Assembly: GCA_011800155.1 (NCBI GenBank)
Contig: CM022372.1
Span: 186,001-250,000, forward strand
DNA length: 64,000 bases
From: Flammulina velutipes
Taxonomy: Eukaryota; Basidiomycota; Agaricomycetes; Agaricales; Physalacriaceae
Direction of reading: 5' to 3'
Shown here one piece after another: positions 10,300 through 20,377 of this stretch (its first letter is position 1; every line of letters begins with the position of its first letter). Below the pieces are notes generated by a model. It was not told the origin of the DNA. It saw only the letters and a list, made by a program, of their open reading frames with translations, and searched no databases. The position numbers and the translations under genes are program-made.

Positions 10300-11674
10300 A
10301 AAAGGTCTTATAATCTATGGTTAACTCAAGTTAAATATTTTCAAACTATGCAACTTAAATCTGTAGAGTTATCTTCAAGTGAAAAAAGTTACCTGTGGAT
10401 ATTCATATTCTAACAACTGTCTTAATATAACTGCAAGTTCTATAGAGATAACTTCAGGCAAGCCAAGATATAATACATATATATCTTGTCTAAAGTTGTA
10501 TCAAGTTATCCCATGACAATTATGTTATCATATGTATTCATAGGTTACTTAAGTTATCCATAGTTAGAGCTGATATATGTACTAACTTGAGCTGTCTTGG
10601 AGCTGACTGATGTCATCTTGGGTTATCTTTACATGCCTTTAATAAACTGTATGCACAGCTTGTATTAGAACAGCTCAGAAACATGATCATGATAACAAGA
10701 TCTCTAAGAAATCCGAGTCAAATTAGTGTTTTGGCTATAACTTGAAGTGCGTGTCTGCAATTCCCACGATAACATAAGCGTTTTGTAGGCCTAATTGAAC
10801 GCTTTCTGACAGTATATAACACTTGTACCTTCCAGTCAAGTATAGTAGTGCTATTGCTTGAACACAAGAAACAGAGAATTGATTGAATGGCTTATGGCCG
10901 GAGCTGCACCTCTTATTTTCCCACGGTTATGGGCTCGTCCTGTAGCCCTAATTAAACGCTTTCCAACCATATATAGGTCTGCTACCTTTCATGCAAGTCC
11001 CAGAGAGCTATTGAGTGAATAGTGGTAAATCAAGAATTAAGAATTGATCAAGTCCAACAGGCAGGCAATCTAGGTCCGGACCTCCGGACCCAAACCCTAT
11101 GCCCTAGTCATGTGACTTCATGTTGGTATTTAAACCAGAGCTGAGCTCTGATCCCATCATTCCTCTCTTGACCTTCTTCCTTCATGTTCTCTCTCTAAAT
11201 CTTCAAGTCTTAGATGTTCTCTTGGTATGTAGACTTGCTTCTTCTTTTCTTATGCTTGCTAATCATTATCTCTTGTTTAAGGGTGCTCTCTTTTGACTGT
11301 GTTCAATGTTCTGGTATGTGTATTGTACTTTTCTCTTGGATTCTTGACTAACTTGATACTTTTAGATATTTCTTGAAACTATTACTATTGTATTGATTGT
11401 AGTATTATGTACTTGTTAGTTGATAGTATGATGATTATTATATTCTTTTTGCAATCTTTTGAAACTATTTGAAACTTTTAACTCTCTTAGAAAGCTTCTT
11501 AAAGTCTACTTAAAGTACCCAGACAATCATGAGTTACTACAAAGTTGTTCTTGAGGTATTTCAGAGATAGCTAGAGACAAGGTTCACCATTACTAATAAC
11601 TTGAGATAACTCAAGTAGATTTGCATATAATTATACCTAACTTAATTTAAGCTAGTCCTTTGCAAAACACGGGG

Positions 11675-11728
11675 TCTTGTATGGCAGCCTGTATGATTAA
11701 GTACAATCCATTTATAAACAGCGATCAA
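11675..11728 (+). repeat. Left subterminal inverted repeat of the RecQ insertion
   Basis: Reads TCTTGTATGGCAGCCTGTAT and onward. It matches, in reverse complement, 13611-13662, where the same bases include the presumed ATG (13655-13653) and first codons of the RecQ frame (MAAYMIMYNPF). The left copy reads MAACMIKYNPF and then stops, so the start of a RecQ-like gene was duplicated in inverted form at the other end. Confidence 0.8.
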
Positions 11729-11789
11729 AAATGATCGGCCTGTACTCTTTTTCTTCTACCACGTCGACAGGACACATTTACGCCCATGG

Positions 11790-12424
11790 CTAGTCATGAT
11801 AATGTCAACAATTTTATTCATTATGACCCTACCATTAGGCCCGAAGCTAAGAAACATTGAAAATACCGCCAGCCTCCCCCAAAGCTCCCAACTTTGCCCG
11901 GAGTTCCCGCAAATGTGTCGCAATACGCGCTCTCTCCACAGAATCTGCTACTTTCACCTCTCCCAATCGACAGTCCACTAAGCTCGGATATGCTCTCATC
12001 CCAAGAAGACACCTTTTACATCCCCTCCAATCTCTGTTACTTCTGAGCTCGTTGCACTGCCTTACATCGGACACGATAGATACACCTCATTCCCAACCGC
12101 GCAGGCTTCACCTATCACATACAGAACATGTTACGGCAGTCTTGGATACTATAACTGAGCACTTCCGTTCGTTTGGAGATTTCTTGGACACATTTTCAGA
12201 GGACTTTCCCTGCAACAAACCTGACCCTCGATCCCTGACGCACATCTGTACTCTTTCCTCCTGGCTCTCGGGAGCTACAGATTTCTCACCCGCAGCCTTT
12301 ATACAAGCAATATACAGCAACTGCTATAGTGTTCCCAAGTCTGACTCCATGTATTGCAATGAACTGGACCTGGTATTTGATGGAACACAGGAGCTGCGAG
12401 AGTGTGCTTGGCATTGCGACTGAG
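11790..12424 (+). pseudogene. Plus-strand relic inside the RecQ insertion
   Basis: Coding-like pieces are YRQPPPKLPTLPGVPANVSQ and SSQEDTFYIPSNLCYF (11860-12047), then a shifted frame SELVALPYIGHDRYTSFPTA (about 12041-12140). Stops at 11860 and elsewhere interrupt it. Probably a captured, decayed gene fragment. No family recognised. Confidence 0.35.
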
Positions 12425-13655
12425 ATACTGTCATCGATTGAGTTGCTATGTACCCCATTTGCCACCGCAACCGTTCTGATTATGATCTGTAACTCTGGGT
12501 CTGAGTCCAGCAACTCCAACGTATCACGATTGAACTTGTCAGAGCAGAGCACAGTGTACTAACGAACCCGTCGACCATGATTGACTCCTGGAGGCTCGAG
12601 ACGGAAGAGATAGAGGTATATGCGGCTGATTACATTGAGTGTCGGCGTGTGAATAACGACCTTTCGACCAGCGTTAAGATAGGAAAGAAGTTGCGGAAAG
12701 CAGGAGGAATTGATTCCGTTCTCGAGAGGCTCGAGGATGAACTGCAAGTCGCGGCGTTCATTACTGTGTCGAAAGATGGTGAATGATCCTGCGCGAAGGC
12801 CGAGTGTTTGACATAGTGCCAACATCTGTCGTCCAGGCTCCAAAGTCACTGAGATACTAAAGACAGAAATACAAGATGGAAGGCGACCACAGATGAAGGT
12901 ACCGATCGAGAGGAATGCTTGTCAGAATGTCTTGCCCCACTCATCAGCTAGATGTCCTTCCTCCAGGCAGCAGTACACAAGATTCCTGCAGAACACGGGA
13001 GCATTGAATATCTTATGCCAAGCGGTCCCTATCAGATGTTTGGGATCAACACAGATGACTTGGTAGGTGCATGCAGTGATTTCGTCCAACAGGTTTCGAT
13101 GTTGAATAGCTACATCACAAAGGGTCTCTTGACAGTACGCTAGTCCAACGACACTGTATGACGACAGTTGAGAGACCTGGTTGAGTTAGTTATTGTTCAA
13201 TGCATTGGAAATACTCATACGATGTTTGACGCCAGTCCTTTCGTTGGCGTTATAACAAGTCCGACAGGTGCTTTCTGACCCAAAAGGCCAAAGGTTGGAT
13301 AATCTTGAGGGTTCTCAGCTAGTTCGAGGAGTACAAGAATAGAGACCATAAAGAGGGATAATTTTCCATCACCCGTCGTGAGACTGAGGACGAGATTCTT
13401 GCCGTCTAGGATACACAGTATTGGATCTATCTGCTCTGCTTGAAGGCCGTCCTTCCAGTTCGGAATGTGCTTGGCAACAATGCGGCGTAGTGTCTCTCGA
13501 CCCTCAACACTGTCTCAGGAAACGTTTTGAGGCATTCCGACGCGAAATGAGCAGTTAATGAGGTCGTATTGACACGACACATCGTGGTTAATGACAGAAA
13601 CATGCATTCGATCGCCGTCCATAAACGGATTGTACATAATCATATAGGCTGCCAT
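12290..13655 (-). pseudogene. Decayed RecQ-type ATP-dependent DNA helicase
   Basis: Minus-strand pieces, in order, match a RecQ helicase core. LQAEQIDPILCILDGKNLV is the Q-motif region. TTGDGKLSLF is Walker A with the usual Ser after GK changed to Leu. VGLVITPTKGLASNI is motif Ia. ITACTYQVICVDPKHLIG comes next, then LVYCCLEEGHLADEWGKTF, a motif II with EEGH in place of DE(A/G)H, then ISVTLEPGRQM. The second lobe has VVIHTPTLNVISRIYLYLF, FNRDTLELLDSDPELQIIIR and NSIDDSISVAMPSTL. Several in-frame stops (for example after the first segment and near 12565) and the changed catalytic motifs show it is dead. It is the main cargo of the insertion with target duplication TTAAGCTA. Confidence 0.82.
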
Positions 13656-13849
13656 ACAAGGCCCTCGCGATCTTCGACAGACTACATACACATACTAATC
13701 TTGTTCGTCATGTGTATCGTTGTCTGTTTATAAGAGACTAAAGTTAAGCTAAGCGGTGAACCTTGTCCTAAGTAGCTTTGACCAACTTTTAGCCTTATAA
13801 GCTTTAAGTTATCTATAGTTAATATAAGATATATAGACCTTTCCTGATG

Positions 13850-14304
13850 AACTTGCCCCTTCCTTTGGGTCAATTGTCCCCGGAGACCAGGCACTTGTCC
13901 TTTGGTGGCCCCGCTTCTTAGCGGTAAACTGATTCCCTCGCTTCTGCAACACTCATCCCATCATGTACGAGCGCGTTATCACTACGGGTCTCGCTGCTTA
14001 CTTGAACTTCGCTCCCGTGTTGGCCACGGATCGTGATTTCGATGAAACTACCAATCACATTGCTCCTTCTGTTTCCGTTCCACCTCCTCATACCGTCACT
14101 TGGATGGGTAGTCCAGTCACTGTGGAGGTGGCTCAGTCTGTTTTGACTGAACCTGCTATGGTAGCGGCCACTCCTGTTGTGGGGCCCGCTATCGAAGCAG
14201 AGAGTCAAGCTCCACCTTCTATGGTCTTTGTTGGTGCCTTTAGCATTTTCTCGAGCCTTTCTTTGTTTGCTGACGACTTGGTATTGATTGCAGAAACATT
14301 TTAA
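13850..14304 (+). pseudogene. Coding relic right of repeat copy A, hypothetical
   Basis: Immediately after the repeat the plus strand reads DELAPSFGSIVPGDQALVLW, reaches a stop near 13930, and then an ATG at 13963 opens a 113-aa frame (MYERVITTGLAAYLNFAPVL ... VVGPAIEAESQAPPS) ending at TAA 14302-14304. It could be the downstream half of the gene broken at 10299, or an independent small Val/Pro-rich protein. No domain is seen. Confidence 0.35.
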
Positions 14305-14454
14305 CAAGTGTGGCGAGTGTATGTGCTTTTGCGCTCTCCTCGAGTATCCCGATGAGTCCTGTGTCAAGTACACCCTATGCTATAGGGATAACACGTTATA
14401 GGCCTGTAGTGGCAGGGCAAAACAACATGTTGTCCACTGTAGCTCTAAATGACT

Positions 14455-15692
14455 GTCTGGCTGGCTGGCTGGCTGGCCAGGATATATTGGGGCGGACTGG
14501 AATGAGGCGGGATGGGTCCCAAATATGGATAGAGATTGATAAGAGCATGTAGGGATTGATAGGGAGGGGAGCAGGGGATGAGGAAATGTGGCCACACATA
14601 AATCCGGACCTAGGGATTGATGAGTACTGATGTCATTGATTGTCCAGAGGAATGGGGGATGGAGATAGCAATTGTGGCACCAGGAAAATCCGGACCTAGG
14701 GTTTGATAGGGGCAGAAGATGAGGGATGAGGGCAAGGAAAATGTGGCCACAGGAAAATCCGGACCTAGGGGTTGATGGGAACTGATGAGATTGATGGGGG
14801 AGAGGATGAAGGATGGGGGCAGGAGGATTGGGGGCAGGGTACAATTGTGGCACCAGGATAAATACTGGGCTATTGCCAGGGTATGAGGAGGGTATGGGAG
14901 GGGTGTTTGTAGGTTGAAAAATAGAATTCTTTCTAACTATCAGAAACATGAATGGAGGTGTGGCAGCTACTGAAACCAATAATAAAACGATGTGTGACAC
15001 ATTTTTAATCGAGGAGCACATACCTCAGATAGACCTGGGGCTGTGCTAGATGTCTTCCTATTGAAAAATGGATGTGTGCAGCACAAAGAACCATGTAAAA
15101 ACACGAAGATTTGGCTGAGAAACAAGCAGAACATTATTGAAAATCCATCAAAAAGCACCAAAAAGGGAGCATGTGACCTGAAACCACTTGTAAGTCGTCC
15201 AGACACCTTTGGGGCATTGTATATGTCACTCAGTTAGGTCCCCAGGTCAACAGAACTCTTGGATATCATCAAAATGCTAAAAACCCGGACCACATAGGTT
15301 TGGGTCACACTATCAACTTGCCATGACCCGGGGACACCTCATATTCGAAGATATATGTATATAATGCTCTAATCATGAGTTAGATGAAGTCTGGAGTGTG
15401 AAAAATGCAGTCAAAACCTTGTATATACCTCAAATAATGTTCCCCAAGAAAGCACATATACCATCAACTTCCCCTGACCTCTGGGTCGTCCCAATATGTT
15501 CTATTATCATTATAGATAATGTATTAACACCCCAGAGGTGTTCCCAGTGTGGAAAAATGTGAATATTCATGATACTAGGTGAACCCTTATTCACCCTTCC
15601 TTCTCAAGTACACTCATTAGTTCGCATATCTACATCTTTAGGACTGTTCTAATAGTCATTTGACATTGTATAAATGATATCTTGGGGCCGTC
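14455..15692 (+). mobile_element. Half copy of the foldback element (one arm plus part of the spacer)
   Basis: Matches one arm of the complete foldback element at 46153-48959, from the GGCTGGCTGG stretch near the end to the centre (CTATTAGAACAGTC region). The outer ~90 bp and the second arm are missing. It shows the typical repeated module TCCGGACCTAGGG(A/T)TTGATGGG and the long minus-strand frame (15021-14380) present in other copies. Confidence 0.85.
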
Positions 15693-15790
15693 CCCGAACT
15701 TATTAGCTATTAGGAAGAGGTTGACTCAGCACCGTTTATTGTAATCAAACGCGATGGAGCAAATTAGCTGTACTTCATCTCTGAACTGCA

Positions 15791-16234
15791 CTATTTTCCA
15801 CGCTTTTTCGCTGCATCCTCTTTCCTGAGAGTATCGTCCTTCACCCAATTGGGCTTATCGTTGTGAAACTTGAAGAATAAATCGGAATGACGAGGGTCTG
15901 AATGGGCAAAGCGTTGACACTGGTTGGGGGAAGCAAATGGGATGGCAACCCATCCAGTCTGACAGTAAACCCAGATCTGCCGTTGATGGACCTCTGTGTT
16001 GATGTGAATGTAGAGTGTCCCGATAGGAGGAGCGGTTGCGCCACCCTCAGTGGGTAGCACTCTGGGAGGGGACCTCAAGCTAGCAGGGGTTTCGCTTTCG
16101 TACCAAACGGCTTCCTTATTCTTGTGTGGACCAGAGATGGACGGAATATCGGGGGCAAAAGTGGTTGCCATCGGCCAGAAAGCATTATCGGGAAAGTCAG
16201 GGCTCAGGGCTCTGCGGTTGCGGTAGGGCCTCAA
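15791..16234 (-). CDS. Hypothetical protein fragment
   Basis: Minus-strand open frame of 147 codons without an upstream ATG (a TAG lies four codons upstream), so if real it begins by splicing. It contains RQIWVYCQTGWVAIPFASP and a charged C-terminus (KDDTLRKEDAAKKRGK). It lies downstream of the chromodomain relic on the same strand. I recognise no family, and it could be a separate small gene. Confidence 0.35.
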   Translation of the reverse strand: MRPYRNRRALSPDFPDNAFWPMATTFAPDIPSISGPHKNKEAVWYESETPASLRSPPRVLPTEGGATAPPIGTLYIHINTEVHQRQIWVYCQTGWVAIPFASPNQCQRFAHSDPRHSDLFFKFHNDKPNWVKDDTLRKEDAAKKRGK

Positions 16235-16291
16235 TATCCTCTACATTTTGCACCCTAGCTTTACCCATTGTGGTCTTACGCTGTGCGTGAT

Positions 16292-16880
16292 TCAGTATAT
16301 TTTATATACGATCACATTCGAAGTATCCTGCGCCTCGTTTTCTTTTGATTTCTTCGTCGCATTCTTTTCTGATTTTTTGTGACAGTAATTTGCCTTCGAT
16401 ATGTGAGTTACGGAACAGAAGAATGCACGATATGCAAACCTTATTGTTGCCCATGAAATCGTATTGGGATTGGTAATCTGTAAGGGTATGGTTCATGAGA
16501 GTAAGTACTAGCCACAAAGCGGGGACACTTGCTCACCTATCGACTTCTGAGACAGATATGTTCTCGGGGCCGTTTCAATGAAGTCTTCAGCTGTTTTCCT
16601 CTTTTCCTTCCACATTTGTTGCCACATTACTTTCAGGAGATCTTCGCACTCGTCGAGGCAGTCTTCCGGCTCCCATCTGCGTTTGTGGAAATGTAGCACG
16701 CTTTACATCGTGATTGACGTAGTACATACGAGTTGTGTTTTTCAGAGTAGCCCTTCCACTTGATCAGATACTCCTGCAAATCGGTGAGCAGACGTGATGA
16801 TTTCATAGACACTCAATGGGTTTACGGGATGATCCCCCAGCTCTAGTCTGCGGACAGCTTTGATCGCTTCTGTTCGCCGG
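16292..16880 (-). pseudogene. Chromodomain protein gene, frameshifted and 5'-truncated
   Basis: Minus strand. After a TTGAATAG acceptor the frame reads RRTEAIKAVRRLELGDHPVN and SVYEII, then must shift by one base to RLLTDLQEYLIKWKGYSEKH (16785-16730). A GTATGT intron (16729-16677) is followed by SWEPEDCLDECEDLLKVMWQ (from 16676). Joined, this is a recognisable chromodomain (YLIKWKGY...WEPE), a fold that binds methylated histone tails and also occurs in chromovirus integrases. Further exons (16477-16440, then to the TGA at 16294-16292) give DYQSQYDFMGNNK and a Lys/Asn-rich tail. Repeat copy B begins 110 bp upstream and probably removed or displaced the start. No integrase core is nearby. Confidence 0.6.
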
Positions 16881-18160
16881 CTATTCAAATTTGCATTTAA
16901 CACCTAAATCCCTACTTACGGACTTCGAAGAGGCGCTCTGGCATGTGGTGGTCGCGGTTAAAGCGGTGCCAGTGTAAAAATTTCATTTACATCAGGAAAG
17001 GCCTATATATCTTATGTTAGCTATAGATAACTTAAAGCTCATAAGGCTAAAAGTTGGTCAAAGCTACTTAGGACAAGGTTCATCACTTGGCTTAACTTAA
17101 GTTAAGTATAGTCATATGCAAATCTACTTGAGTTATCTTAAGTTATTAGTAATAGTGAACCTTGTCTCTAGCTATCTCTGATATACCTCAAGAACAACTT
17201 TGTAGTAACTCATAAGTGTCTAACTAATGCTTTAAGTAGACTTTAAGAAGCTTTCTAAGAGAGTTAAAAGATTCAAATAGTTTCAAAAGATTACAAAAAG
17301 AATATAATATTCATCATACTATCAACTAACAAGTACATAATACTACAATCAATACAATAGTAAAAGTACAATACACATACTAGAATATTGAACACAGTCA
17401 AAAGAGAGCACCCTTGAACAAGAGACAATGATTAGCAAGCATAAGAATAGAAGAAGCAAGCTCACATATCAAGAGAACATTCAAGACTTGAAGATTTAAA
17501 GAGAGAACATGGAGGAAGAAGGTCAAGAGAGGAATAATGGGATCAGAGCTCAGCTCTGGTTTAAATACCAACATGAAGTCACATGACCAGGGCAAAGGGT
17601 TTGGGTCCGGAGGTCCGGACCTAAATTGCCTGCCTGTTGGACTTAATCAATTCTTGATTCTTGATTTACCACTATTCACTCAATAGCTCTCTGGGACTTG
17701 CATGAAAGGTAGCAGACCTATATATGGTTGGAAAGCGTTTAATTAGGGCTACAGGACGAGCCCATAACCGTGGGAAAATAAGAGGTGCAGCTCCGGCCAT
17801 AAGCCATTCAATCAATTCTCTGTTTCTTGTGTTCAAGCAATAGCACTACTATACTTGACTGGAAGGTACAAGTGTTATATACTGTCAGAAAGCGTTCAAT
17901 TAGGCCTACAAAACGCTTATGTTATCGTGGGAATTGCAGACACGCACTTCAAGTTATAGCCAAAACACTAATTTGACTCGGATTTCTTAGAGATCTTGTT
18001 ATCATAATCATGTTTCTGAGCTATTCTAATACAAGTATTGCACACAGTTTATTGAAGGTATGTAAAGATAACCCAAGATAATATCAGTCAGCTCTAAGAC
18101 AGCTCAAGTTAGTGCACACACCAGCTCTAACTATAGATAACTTAAGTAACCTATGAATAC

Positions 18161-18877
18161 TAGGGCTTTAAGGTCCGGTCTTGGTCCGGTCTTTTTCATT
18201 TTTTTTCAAGGACCGCCAACCGGGGCAGTCCTTCGTTTTCTTCTTTTTGGAAGGACCATCAACCAGGACCGGTCTTTTAATTAGACCGTCGCGACTGCAG
18301 TCCGGTCTTTCCAGTCCGACCGGTTGAACCAGGGGCCGGTCCGGACTGCAGTCCAACTGGTCCAACTGTTACATAGCGCATCCCAAGGTCGAGTCGCGTA
18401 CACAAAAATGTGCATCTAGTAAGGATTGAACTCAAGACCTCACCTAATATAGGTGAAATTGAGGTGTTCTAACCACTAGACCACAGTGTCTTGTTATATA
18501 TGGGAACTTTATGCAATATACTATGTCATCGTCTAAATTTCAACTCACTATTATGTATTCAAGTGTTCGTTTGAGAGGGTAAACATTGTAATTATTCAAT
18601 TCAGTTTGATATATGTGCTGAAATATATGTTTTTGTACTCTAAACTAGCTAAAATATGTTCGAACACCCTTTGGTAGTCTGTTTTACTATAGACCAGTCC
18701 ACGACTGGTCGCATCAGTCTTTTGGCAGTCCTAAATATTCTCATCCAACCTCAGGACTGCCAACTGGGACCAGTCTTTTTTCCGACCGGTCTTTTTCTCT
18801 TGGCGGTCTTTTTGCGGTCCGGTCCGGTCCAGTTGGCAGTTGTTTGGCAGTCCATAGGACCGGACCTTAAAGGCCTA
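18161..18877. mobile_element. 717-bp hAT-like MITE, family 4, target duplication ATGAATAC
   Basis: Starts TAGGGCTTTAAGGTCCGGTC and ends GACCGGACCTTAAAGGCCTA, giving nearly perfect ~20-bp inverted ends. ATGAATAC occurs at 18153-18160 and 18878-18885 (8 bp). The interior has many GGTCCGGTC/GACCGGACC and GGCAGTC motifs and a tRNA-like segment. It is nested in repeat copy B and therefore younger than that insertion. Confidence 0.93.
18418..18492 (-). other. tRNA-like segment with A-box and B-box inside the MITE
   Basis: The minus strand reads GACACTGTGGTCTAGTGGTT: the A-box TGGTCTAGTGG fits TRGYNNANNNG exactly. GAGTTCAATCC, 40 nt further on, is close to the B-box GGTTCGANTCC. The head resembles tRNA-Glu, but the anticodon arm does not fold (it forms a CACCTA/TAGGTG hairpin), so it is not a working tRNA. 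It may be a SINE head or an RNA polymerase III promoter carried by the MITE. Confidence 0.5.
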
Positions 18878-19124
18878 ATGAATACATATGATAACATAAT
18901 TGTCTTGGAATAACTTGATACAACTTTCGACAAGATATATATGTATTATATCTTGGCTTGCCTGAAGTTATCTCTATAGAACTTGCAGTTATATTAAGAC
19001 AATTGTTAGAATATGAATATCCACAGGTAACTTTTTCGCTTGAAGATAACTCTACAGATTTAAGTTACATAGTTTGAAAATGTTTAACTTGAGTTAACCA
19101 AAGATTATAAGGTCTTTCCAGATG

Positions 19125-20377
19125 TACATAATTTGAAGCGTTATCACAGCCCAGTCCATCGCGATCGGTGCATATTAGTAACACACTTCCCTGTTTAGAG
19201 GAGACGGACGTATGTCAGACACTATTTTCGGATGATCCCGAGCCGGGTGAACATCAGACCTGCATCAGACACCAACCGTTCTTGCTTTTTTTTCCTTTCT
19301 GTCACCACGTTATCCGAGTCTCTATTCCTCTTCTACTACTACTACTACCAGCAGTACACTTCGTCTACCTCTAAAACACTGGACAAAGAAAACGCGTCGT
19401 CAGGACCGATGTGAAGTTTATTTGACGGCGACAGGACATCGGTGAGCACGGCAATGCATTCTGGTACTTCTTCGTCTACCCATAATTTGTTCTTCGTATC
19501 GCAAGGCCAGCCTACATATTACGCCGCTGTCGAATCACCCTTGCTGAAGTTCGACCTGAGGATGATTCCTGTCCAAAACAGCACCTCAGGATGAGTTAGG
19601 GAACGTGAACCTCCAACGCACAGGACCACCTCGGCCCAACATCGGGATGGTTGACATGGCACCCCAACTGTTTGTACCGTTGCGCACCTGCTCAGCGCTC
19701 AGCTCCACACGTATCACCGGATAAAGGAAGGATACATGACGATGCTGGTTGAGAGGGGTGAATAATCAACAAACCGTAAGTATTCATTGCAATCCCAATG
19801 TTAGCTGATCTATCGTCGTCCAGGTGTACCATCTTCAACCATGTTTCTATCTTATATATATACATTATTATGGGCTCGATATTATCACTACACCAATGCT
19901 AGGGCATACTGCCCCTCCTTTCCACCCACGACACATACATACTCACTTACTGGAGACACGCCACTCCCATAGTTATCGTCACACACAGCGTATTTCACTC
20001 TCATATATTACCGGATCGCGTAGTATACAGTGTAGAGTACGTGTAGCCAGATAGGTCGTAGACGACCTGAGCGCTCCATCAAATAGGAACTGATCGACAT
20101 TATAACTGCATGGCTCGCGCAGACAGACACTCCCAACTCACCACGATGGAGAAGTGGAAAGGGAAATATTCTCCAAGTCACACGCCACAGCGATAAATGT
20201 ATATAATCATTGAGCAATGAAGGAACATTCACCGAAAACTTGTATGTCGAACAGTTCAGAGTTGCGAAAGTATGTGAGCCAACGTTAGACTCAGCCGCTA
20301 GTCTTCGGCCCGCTTAAATAACATAATCATCTTGCCTCTTGCCATCTCTCACACAATCGTCGTGAACATTCAATGCC
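19125..20377. other. No gene recognised; intergenic
   Basis: Only short unrelated frames. A CTACTACTACTACTACC microsatellite lies at 19333-19349. The last 100 bp before 20378 would hold the promoter of the KOW gene; TTAAATAACATAATC near 20314 is a possible TATA-like stretch. Confidence 0.5.

Larger units (their letters stand above)
11655..13743. mobile_element. 2.09-kb insertion carrying RecQ relic, 8-bp target duplication TTAAGCTA
   Basis: TTAAGCTA occurs at 11647-11654 and 13744-13751. Removing the insert plus one copy gives a 30-bp stretch that aligns gap-free with the unbroken copy B. Inside are inverted ~52-bp repeats (11675-11728 and 13611-13662) near the two ends. It carries a RecQ helicase relic on the minus strand and an unrelated plus-strand relic. 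The outermost bases are not clearly complementary. Confidence 0.85.
10294..13849 (+). repeat. 1.4-kb interspersed repeat, copy A, with a nested 2.09-kb insertion
   Basis: Starts CATCTGAAAAGGTCTTATAA and ends TATAGACCTTTCCTGATG, giving imperfect terminal inverted repeats. The interior matches copy B (16990-19124, inverted) and copy C (53097-54163) over nearly its whole length, including TTTAAACCAGAGCTGAGCTC, CTAGGTCCGGACCTCCGGAC and CACGGTTATGGGCTCGTCC. It contains no protein gene. It is interrupted at 11655-13743. I find no clear target duplication. It could be a nonautonomous DNA element or a long solo repeat of an unknown retroelement. Confidence 0.8.
16990..19124 (-). repeat. 1.4-kb interspersed repeat, copy B (inverted), holding a MITE
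   Basis: Reverse complement of copy A, from CATCAGGAAAGGCCTATATA to AAGGTCTTTCCAGATG. It lacks the RecQ insertion, so it serves as the empty-site reference for copy A. It is itself interrupted by a 717-bp MITE at 18161-18877. A possible 5-bp duplication (TACAT outside each end in overlapping register) is too ambiguous to claim. Confidence 0.85.

Noticed and set aside
10294..13849. LTR retrotransposon with copy A as an LTR
   Set aside because: Ends are not TG...CA, no consistent 5-bp duplication, no primer-binding site or gag/pol nearby.
16730..16880. Chromovirus (Ty3/gypsy) integrase tail as the source of the chromodomain
   Set aside because: No integrase core, RNase H or LTR nearby, and the chromodomain is split by normal spliceosomal introns.
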